Assembly: GCA_027619145.1 (NCBI GenBank)
Contig: JAQCGA010000183.1
Span: 1 to 7,617, forward strand
Length of the DNA stretch: 7,617 nucleotides
Direction: 5' to 3'
Origin: a bacterium
GTDB taxonomy: Bacteria; Latescibacterota; UBA2968; GCA-2709665
Under the pieces are notes generated by a model that was given only the letters and a program-made list of their open reading frames with translations, did no database searches and had not been told where the DNA came from. This document shows, one piece after another, positions 1 through 4,926 of the stretch. The position numbers and the translations under genes are program-made. Each line of letters starts with the position of its first letter. Positions within the stretch are counted from its first letter, which is position 1.

Positions 1-142
1 TACCCCTAAGTACATCCTCTACCTCTGAAACCTGCCCATGTCCGGCCGCCTGTAAACAACGCACCGAACCCGCCGATGCCTCCGCACCTGTTTTTCTCTT
101 TGCTTCTCCACACCTCTACATAATACCTTGTTATCCTTACAG
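1..142. other. Non-coding left edge, possible tail of an upstream plus-strand gene
   Basis: No convincing gene lies here. The plus strand, read from base 2, gives the short open end TPKYILYL followed by TGA at 26-28. This could be the C-terminus of a gene that enters from the left, but eight residues cannot prove it. The rest is pyrimidine-rich. A CATAAT hexamer near 119-124 could serve as a -10 element for the transporter gene at 219, but no good -35 box stands at the right distance, so no promoter is called. Confidence 0.25.
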
Positions 143-189
143 CCTTTGCCTTTCTTAGCGTCTTTGCGCCTTTGCGTGACCCCTTTGCC
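143..189. repeat. Degenerate short-period intergenic repeat, 'GCAAAGGCGCAAAGACGC' type
   Basis: The plus strand carries a run of near-copies of a unit of about 8-10 bases built on CTTTGCG or CTTTGCC: cctttgcc, tcttagcg, tctttgcg, cctttgcg, then ccctttgcc. Read on the minus strand the core is CGCAAAGGCGCAAAGACGC. From memory, this type of degenerate element recurs between genes in many environmental bacterial genomes and is often mistranslated as peptides like TQRRKDAKK. It sits 30 bases upstream of the transporter start. It forms no hairpin and encodes nothing recognisable. Its function is unknown. Confidence 0.7.
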
Positions 190-218
190 ATCCCAATTCA
201 TCCACTTCAAAAGAGCCC

Positions 219-1391
219 ATGCGCCCATCTCGATCCGTCGTCCTTATCGCCCTCGCCACTGCCTTCTCCTTGTTGGGCGACCAGACCCTCTATGCGGTTC
301 TACCCACCTATTACACCCAAATCGGCCTTCTCCCTTACCAGGTAGGCCTCATCCTCTCCGTCAACCGCTGGATCCGTCTGCTCACCAACCATCTGGCCGA
401 GCGGCTCTGCCGCAAACACAGCCTCACGCTCCTGCTTTGTCTCGCCCTTGCCCTCGGTGCAATCACCACAGCCATCTACGGAACAGCCCCCGTCTTCTCC
501 GTCCTCCTCGCATCCAGAATCCTCTGGGGCCTTTCCTGGTCCTTCATCCGTCAGATTGGCCTGATGACCGTCGTAGACAGCGCACCCCAAGGTGCCATTG
601 GCCAGATGATGGGCTACTACAACGGCATCTCCCGCCTGGGTTCCGTGGGTGGAAACCTGGTTGGGGCCATGGGCCACGACCTTATCGGTTTCACCCTCAC
701 CCTTGCTATCTTTGGGGCCCTCTCGCTCCTGGGCATCCCGCTTGGCTTCCTCTCCCGGTGGAAACTCCCCCACATTGAACGCAACGTAGACACCGGTGTG
801 CCAAGTCTCTCCTGGCGCAACCCCGGCCTGCTCCTCAGCGGCTTCGCTGTAGGCTGTGTGGGTCCTGGCCTCATGATGTCCACCCTCGGCTCCATCCTGC
901 AAGAAACCGTGGGTGACTCACTCACCCTGGGAACCTGGGTCATTGGCGTGGCCACCCTCAACGGCCTGCTCCTGGCCGCCCGCTGGGTCACAGACGGCCT
1001 CAGCGCTCCTTTTCTGGGTGCCATCAGCGATCGCATAGGTCGACGCAACGCCGCCGTGCTCTTCTTCGGCATAGGTGCACTCTCACTCTTTGTGGCCTCC
1101 CGCACCTCCAGTGCCCTCCCCATGATCGTGATGGTCCTGCTCTTCTTCATCTGCGGCGTGGGAGCCACCGTCGTTATGTTCTCCGAAGCCGGCACACGCG
1201 GCCCCCGCGCAGTAGCCACCTATGTCACTGCCTCTGACTTCGGCTCCGCCGCAGGCCCCATGCTCGGCTGGACCACCCTGCAATTTGCCCTGCCCTCAAG
1301 CCTCATCTTTATCATCGGCGGTACATTCTACGCCCTTGCCTCCCTGGTCGCGCACAAAACCTTTCACACAAACAGCGGAGATCAACCATGA
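219..1391 (+). CDS. Major facilitator superfamily (MFS) transporter
   Basis: This 390-residue integral membrane protein has the length and hydrophobic pattern of a 12-helix MFS permease, which moves a small solute or drug across the inner membrane by proton or solute exchange. The clearest family mark is the motif-A loop of the C-terminal half, GAISDRIGRR at residues 267-276, between helices 8 and 9. The equivalent N-terminal loop (about 49-66) is degenerate and lacks the usual D-R-x-G-R core. A charged central linker lies around 180-200. The ATG at 219 gives a first helix directly after a short basic tail (MRPSRS). Only a weak AAGAG precedes it as a ribosome binding site. The stop overlaps a following ATG as ATGA, so the gene was probably translationally coupled to the broken gene downstream. 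The substrate cannot be inferred; an efflux or sugar-type permease are both possible. Confidence 0.88.
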   Translation: MRPSRSVVLIALATAFSLLGDQTLYAVLPTYYTQIGLLPYQVGLILSVNRWIRLLTNHLAERLCRKHSLTLLLCLALALGAITTAIYGTAPVFSVLLASRILWGLSWSFIRQIGLMTVVDSAPQGAIGQMMGYYNGISRLGSVGGNLVGAMGHDLIGFTLTLAIFGALSLLGIPLGFLSRWKLPHIERNVDTGVPSLSWRNPGLLLSGFAVGCVGPGLMMSTLGSILQETVGDSLTLGTWVIGVATLNGLLLAARWVTDGLSAPFLGAISDRIGRRNAAVLFFGIGALSLFVASRTSSALPMIVMVLLFFICGVGATVVMFSEAGTRGPRAVATYVTASDFGSAAGPMLGWTTLQFALPSSLIFIIGGTFYALASLVAHKTFHTNSGDQP

Positions 1392-1584
1392 GCAAAAACC
1401 TCCGCACAAATTGTGACGCCTCCTCTCAGACCACGAATACAAAACAGGCCTGAAACGAATGCGAACAGCCATCGCCCAGGCCCGTACAGAAAACCACGCC
1501 ATCACCTTCAAAACCTTCTTCCGCATCCGAATGTGGCAGGGCCGTGTTTCGTGCCCCTTCGCGCTTCTTCGTGTCCTTTCGTGA
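1388..1584 (+). pseudogene. Remnant of a class I SAM-dependent methyltransferase-like gene (decayed)
   Basis: An ATG overlaps the transporter stop (ATGA at 1388-1391) and opens a 21-codon frame, MSKNLRTNCDA onward, that ends at TGA 1451-1453. A different frame, open from 1417, gives protein-like sequence: SDHEYKTGLKRMRTAI at about 1426-1473, a helix-like stretch to about 1500, then ITFKTFFRIRMWQG at 1501-1542. In form (acidic start, amphipathic helix, then a beta-strand ending in MWxG) this resembles the C-terminal end of small class I methyltransferases that act on diverse substrates. The catalytic Rossmann core with its glycine motif is absent, so if the identification is right most of the gene has been deleted and the frames no longer join. 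The frame then runs into the repeat at 1547-1587 and stops at 1582-1584. The family assignment is from memory and moderately uncertain; loss of the core is directly visible. Confidence 0.45.
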
Positions 1585-1587
1585 TCC
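1547..1587. repeat. Degenerate short-period intergenic repeat, 'CACGAAGGACACGAAG' type
   Basis: The plus strand has near-copies of a TTCGTG/TTCGCG unit about every 7-12 bases: tttcgtgcccc, ttcgcgc, ttcttcgtgtcc, tttcgtgatcc. The minus strand reads GGATCACGAAAGGACACGAAG and onward. It is a different sequence family from the element at 143-189, but has a similar unit size and the same pyrimidine-rich orientation on the plus strand. It overlaps the 3' end of the methyltransferase remnant and ends 5 bases from the stop codon of the opposing symporter gene. No hairpin or U-tract is visible, so it is not a conventional terminator. Confidence 0.65.
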
Positions 1588-1592
1588 AGCCT

Positions 1593-3089
1593 CTACCTCC
1601 CACTAATCTGTGCAAACATCCGTTCCACCTCCGCCTCTTTCTCCGCAGACCGCTTACCCACCATCCCTTCTCCAAAATACAATACCAGAGACACAAGTAT
1701 TTCACACCCGGTATAAATTTCAAACCGATCCGTGACCTGAATCATCACCGCATACGTCAACAACCCTCCAACCAGAGATAAAATCGCGCCCCGTGCAGTA
1801 GACCGCTTCCAAATTAATCCAAACATAAACGGAATAGCAATCGGCGCAGAAATTGCCCCTAAAAACTTGATCGTGATCGTAAACACCTTCTCCGTACCCG
1901 CGCTCTGCGCAATACCCACCGCCGTCGCAATCACCAGCAACCCAAACACCACAGTACTGATCATCCCCACACGAAACAGCGTCGAGTCACTTAAATCTCG
2001 GTCCACATTACGCTGGTACAAATCCTTGGTGAAAACCGCCGCCAGAGAATTCAAATCGCTGTCAATCATCGACATCGTCGCTGCAAACATCGAACACACC
2101 AGCAAACCAACCAACCCGGGTGCCAGACCAGAGAGTACCTTCTGTGTTACCAGAACATACGTATGCTCCACATTAAATCCATCCAGCGGCAACATCGTCA
2201 CCGGGTCAAAAGACTCGGGCAAAACCAGCGGTGCAGCCCAGGCCGGAATAAAAATTACGATCGGGTACAACAAAAACAGAAAACCGGACACCAGCGCCGC
2301 CTTCTGTGAATCTCGCGATTCTCCCACTGAAATAAACCGCTGTGCCAAACCCCAGGTACCTCCATTGTAACTGAAAATGATCACCACCAGATATACCAGC
2401 CAGAACGCTGTTCCAATGCCCGCATCCGCATTAAAAAATGCAGCACGTTCTTCTGGCAGCCGGTCCCACATCGTATCCCACCCACCCACCGCCGAAAGCA
2501 CCAGCGAAAGCACAACCAGGCTCATGACAAGCTGGATCACAAACTGGATCAAATCTGTAAACACAGTAGCCCATAACCCACCTACCAGCACGTAGGCCAC
2601 CGTCACCAGCCCAGCAATCAGAATAATGGGCAACACCTCCCACCCTGTAACCACATGCACCACAATCGAAATGGCGAACAGCTTAATGCCCAAATCAATA
2701 AACTTCTTGAGAATGCCCGTAACCGCAAGCAACACACGCACGGTATTATTGTACCGCACTTCCAGATACTCAATCGGTGTTAACACTTTCAACCGGGACC
2801 AGCGCGGCGGCCAGATTCGAAAACCCACCATCATCGCAATAAAAACACCCAGCGAAAACAGCGTCCAAATACTCAACCCGGCCGTTACGGCCCTCCCTGC
2901 GAACCCCACAAAAACCACAGCGCTGTATCCCGAAACATGGTGCGAAATTGCCGCCATCCACCACGGCAATCGGTGTCCAGCGGTGAAATACTCTTCCACA
3001 TCTCCGGATTTCTTCCTGGCCAGAAGACTCACCCAGCCCATGGCCAGCGCATACAGTGCAACCACGCCATAATCTATCCATGTCAGCAT
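1593..3089 (-). CDS. Sodium:solute symporter (SSS/SSF family), second tandem copy
   Basis: This 498-residue membrane protein belongs to the sodium:solute symporter family (LeuT-like fold, typically 13 or so helices), which couples inward sodium flow to uptake of sugars, uronates, sialic acid or similar solutes. Family marks are GHRLPWWMAAISHHVSGYSA at 38-57 in the first core helix, FSYNGGTWGLAQRFISV at 239-255, and AATMSMIDSDLNSLAAVFT at 336-354, which is the conserved S-x-x-D-S-x-x-N region near the sodium site. The start at 3089 is chosen because AGGA lies 9 bases upstream and the paralogue aligns from exactly this Met (MLTWIDYG versus MLTNIDFG). An ATG at 3122 would lie inside a terminator loop. 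It is about 69% identical without gaps to the symporter at 3167-4690. The C-terminal tail is short, charged and probably cytoplasmic. The solute is unknown. Confidence 0.93.
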   Translation of the reverse strand: MLTWIDYGVVALYALAMGWVSLLARKKSGDVEEYFTAGHRLPWWMAAISHHVSGYSAVVFVGFAGRAVTAGLSIWTLFSLGVFIAMMVGFRIWPPRWSRLKVLTPIEYLEVRYNNTVRVLLAVTGILKKFIDLGIKLFAISIVVHVVTGWEVLPIILIAGLVTVAYVLVGGLWATVFTDLIQFVIQLVMSLVVLSLVLSAVGGWDTMWDRLPEERAAFFNADAGIGTAFWLVYLVVIIFSYNGGTWGLAQRFISVGESRDSQKAALVSGFLFLLYPIVIFIPAWAAPLVLPESFDPVTMLPLDGFNVEHTYVLVTQKVLSGLAPGLVGLLVCSMFAATMSMIDSDLNSLAAVFTKDLYQRNVDRDLSDSTLFRVGMISTVVFGLLVIATAVGIAQSAGTEKVFTITIKFLGAISAPIAIPFMFGLIWKRSTARGAILSLVGGLLTYAVMIQVTDRFEIYTGCEILVSLVLYFGEGMVGKRSAEKEAEVERMFAQISGR

Positions 3090-3098
3090 CTTATTTAT

Positions 3099-3102
3099 TC
3101 CT
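3099..3102 (-). promoter_or_regulatory. Ribosome binding site of the second symporter
   Basis: AGGA on the minus strand lies 9 bases before the ATG at 3089 and directly abuts the U-tract of the terminator at 3103-3139. It decides the start against the upstream in-frame ATG at 3122. Confidence 0.65.
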
Positions 3103-3139
3103 AAAAAAACCGGCGGCGCCATTGCTGGTCATCCGCCGG
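3103..3139 (-). terminator. Intrinsic terminator between the two symporter genes
   Basis: Read on the minus strand, CCGGCGG (3139-3133) pairs with CCGCCGG (3116-3110), and seven T residues follow at once (3109-3103). The 16-base loop can form a small inner stem, CCA-GCAA-TGG. It starts 27 bases downstream of the stop of the symporter at 3167 and ends just before the ribosome binding site of the next symporter. It would end transcripts of the upstream cluster. Any transcript that reads through carries the second symporter. Confidence 0.8.
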
Positions 3140-3166
3140 GTATAAGTTCTGTCACACCGCACTCTG

Positions 3167-4690
3167 TTACAATTCAAGCATCCCTTTGTTGTCAGAACGC
3201 GACGAAAGCTTCTCGAACAACACATCGATTTCTTCTTGCTTCTCTTTCGAATGCGAACTGATCAATCCTTCTCCGAAAAAGATCACCAGCGAAACCAGAA
3301 TCTCCACACCTGTATAAATCTCAAACCGATCCGTAAACTGCGTCAAAATAGCATAGGTTAACATTCCCCCAATAAACGAGAGAATTGCACCACGGCTCGT
3401 GGCCCCTTTCCAGAGCATGCCAAACATCAACGGAATCGCAATCGGAGACAAAAGACCACCCAACAGTTTCACCGTAAATGAAAATACCTTATTCATCCCG
3501 GGACTCAGTGAAACCACAATTGCCGCCACCAGCACAGCCGCACCAAACACAGCAGTGGTCACCATTCCCACCCGGAACAATGCCTTATCCGTCAGGTTCC
3601 GGTTGATATTGCGTTGCCAGACATCTTTGGTAAACACAGCGGCCAGCGAATTGATATCGCTGTCAATCATCGACATCGTCGCCGCAAACATCGAACAAAC
3701 CAGCAACCCGATCAGCCCTGGAGACAAACCTGCAAGAATTTTTTGCGTTACCAGAATATAAGCCTGGTCCAGGTCAAACCCTGCTACGGGCATCAACGTT
3801 ATTGGGTCGAAATGCTCTGGGAGTAGCAACGGCGCAGCCCATGCCGGCAGAAAAATGACAATCGGATAAAGCAAATACAGAAAACCGGACAACAGGGCAG
3901 CTTTCTGCGCCTCTCTTGGCTCTTTAACAGAAATAAAGCGCTGCGCCAACCCCCAGGTCCCTCCATTGTAACTGAAGATAATTACAATAATGTAAATCAA
4001 CCAGAACTCCACGCTGATACCTGCATCCGCATTGAACAGCGCAGCGCGTTCGGCCGGCAACTGGTCCCACAGACTACTCCAGCCGCCCACCTGAGACAGT
4101 ACAATAAACACCACCGCCAGACTCATGATCAGCTGAACCACAAACTGAATCAAATCTGTCAACACCGTAGCCCACAGCCCACCAATAAACACATACCCAA
4201 CAGTCACAACCCCGGCTACCAGAATAACAGGCAATACTTCCCACCCTGTTACGACATGTACCACAAGGGAAATCGCAAATAGCTTAATACCCAGATCAAT
4301 AAACTTGAGACCAATTCCAGAAATAGCAATGAGCAAGCGTACTGGGTTTCCATACCGCGTTTCCAGATATTCCACAGGTGTCAGCACCTTCAGTCTGGAC
4401 CAGCGCGGTGCCCACACCAGCGTCCCGATCATCATCGCAACAAACACACCCAGCGAGAACAGAGTCCACATCGAAAATCCCGCCACCGCCGCCCTGCCAG
4501 CAAATCCTACAAACGCCACTGCACTGTACCCAGAAACGTGGTGTGAAATAGCCGCCATCCACCACGGCAATCCGTGGCCCGCAGCAAAATAGTCATCTAC
4601 AGTACTTGATTTTTTTTTGGCAATCCAACCGATCCAGGCCATCAGTACAGCATACAGTGCAATCACACCAAAATCGATATTGGTCAACAT
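3167..4690 (-). CDS. Sodium:solute symporter (SSS/SSF family), first tandem copy
   Basis: This 507-residue inner-membrane symporter shares every family mark of its neighbour: GHGLPWWMAAISHHVSGYSA in the first core helix, FSYNGGTWGLAQRFISV in the middle, and AATMSMIDSDINSLAAVFT near the sodium-binding helix. It aligns with the 1593-3089 product over 498 positions without a gap and adds nine C-terminal residues, SDNKGMLEL. Differences cluster in the loop near 300-310 and in the helix near 378-400, so the two may differ in solute or affinity. The start at 4690 follows the paralogue; GGGGGA lies 5 bases upstream. In-frame ATGs at 4696 and 4747 would add an unrelated, non-hydrophobic extension of up to 19 residues (MRGRDLRH onward). 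It follows the lyase-like gene after 236 bases on the same strand, so uptake of that enzyme's substrate is a reasonable inference. The solute is unknown. Confidence 0.92.
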   Translation of the reverse strand: MLTNIDFGVIALYAVLMAWIGWIAKKKSSTVDDYFAAGHGLPWWMAAISHHVSGYSAVAFVGFAGRAAVAGFSMWTLFSLGVFVAMMIGTLVWAPRWSRLKVLTPVEYLETRYGNPVRLLIAISGIGLKFIDLGIKLFAISLVVHVVTGWEVLPVILVAGVVTVGYVFIGGLWATVLTDLIQFVVQLIMSLAVVFIVLSQVGGWSSLWDQLPAERAALFNADAGISVEFWLIYIIVIIFSYNGGTWGLAQRFISVKEPREAQKAALLSGFLYLLYPIVIFLPAWAAPLLLPEHFDPITLMPVAGFDLDQAYILVTQKILAGLSPGLIGLLVCSMFAATMSMIDSDINSLAAVFTKDVWQRNINRNLTDKALFRVGMVTTAVFGAAVLVAAIVVSLSPGMNKVFSFTVKLLGGLLSPIAIPLMFGMLWKGATSRGAILSFIGGMLTYAILTQFTDRFEIYTGVEILVSLVIFFGEGLISSHSKEKQEEIDVLFEKLSSRSDNKGMLEL

Positions 4691-4695
4691 AGACA

Positions 4696-4701
4696 TCCCC
4701 C
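4696..4701 (-). promoter_or_regulatory. Ribosome binding site of the first symporter
   Basis: GGGGGA on the minus strand is 5 bases before the ATG at 4690. It is a modest site. A TCACA/TGTGA inverted repeat lies just upstream in the message and could fold next to it. Confidence 0.4.
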
Positions 4702-4822
4702 GGTCACAGGGTGTGTGATGGACATGCCGCAGGTCCCTCCCGCGCAACGTAAAATCAAAATAGGTAATTTTATCGCAGAAACCAAATGTTGATTACCGCA
4801 TAACAATCTTCCGGTCGTGACA

Positions 4823-4891
4823 TCAACACTCCAGCCACACCGCGTGCCATACCTGCCTGATGCTCTTTTCCGCATCATACGTAAAAACCAT
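4823..4891 (-). CDS. Possible 22-residue small ORF or gene-start remnant
   Basis: An AGGGAG site at 4899-4904 stands 7 bases before an ATG at 4891, giving MVFTYDAEKSIRQVWHAVWL and two more residues (Glu, Cys), then TGA at 4823-4825. The first residues read like the start of a normal protein rather than random sequence, but no family is recognised. The stop overlaps another ATG (TGATG), which opens a 17-codon frame, MSRPEDCYAVINIWFLR, ending at TAA 4770-4772. This is a pattern of translational coupling, or of one ORF broken by a frameshift. It could be a leader peptide for the symporter downstream, the stump of a lost gene, or chance. The leader resembles that of the large gene at 7338 (AGGGAG, two nearby ATGs, then ATGGT). 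Confidence 0.25.
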   Translation of the reverse strand: MVFTYDAEKSIRQVWHAVWLEC

Positions 4892-4926
4892 CTGCATGCT
4901 CCCTTTTTGAACTCAGGCGAAACCCG

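Larger units (their letters stand above)
4691..4926 (-). other. Intergenic leader between the lyase-like gene and the first symporter
   Basis: This 236-base gap holds no large gene. It contains a possible 22-codon ORF with a good ribosome binding site (4823-4891) and several small inverted repeats: TGATGC/GCATCA at 4858-4877 with an 8-base loop, ATCAAC/GTTGAT at 4822-4827 and 4788-4793, and ATTACC/GGTAAT at 4792-4797 and 4763-4768. The last two share two bases, so they could not fold together. The arms are only six bases and could arise by chance. No clear sigma-70 promoter was found. Confidence 0.4.

Noticed and set aside
128..778. Long plus-strand frame overlapping the transporter start in another frame
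   Set aside because: It is rich in Pro, His and Arg, starts in the repeat and overlaps the well-supported transporter; it is a shadow of C-rich sequence.
1547..1587. Repeat as a bidirectional terminator between convergent genes
   Set aside because: There are direct, not inverted, units and no hairpin or T-tract on either strand.
1413..1781. Plus-strand open frame of 122 codons across the remnant and the symporter's 3' end
   Set aside because: It crosses the repeat and antisense symporter codons, and its composition (many Pro, Arg and His) is not protein-like.
3090..3122. Upstream in-frame ATG at 3122 for the second symporter
   Set aside because: It lies in the loop of the terminator, has no good ribosome binding site, and the paralogue aligns only from the ATG at 3089.
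4697..4716. TCACA-GGGTG-TGTGA as a CRP-type operator
   Set aside because: The half-sites are in the opposite order to the CRP consensus (TGTGA then TCACA) and the spacing differs.
4691..4747. N-terminal extension of the first symporter to ATG 4747
   Set aside because: The extra residues are polar and have no counterpart in the paralogue; GGGGGA is better placed for the ATG at 4690.
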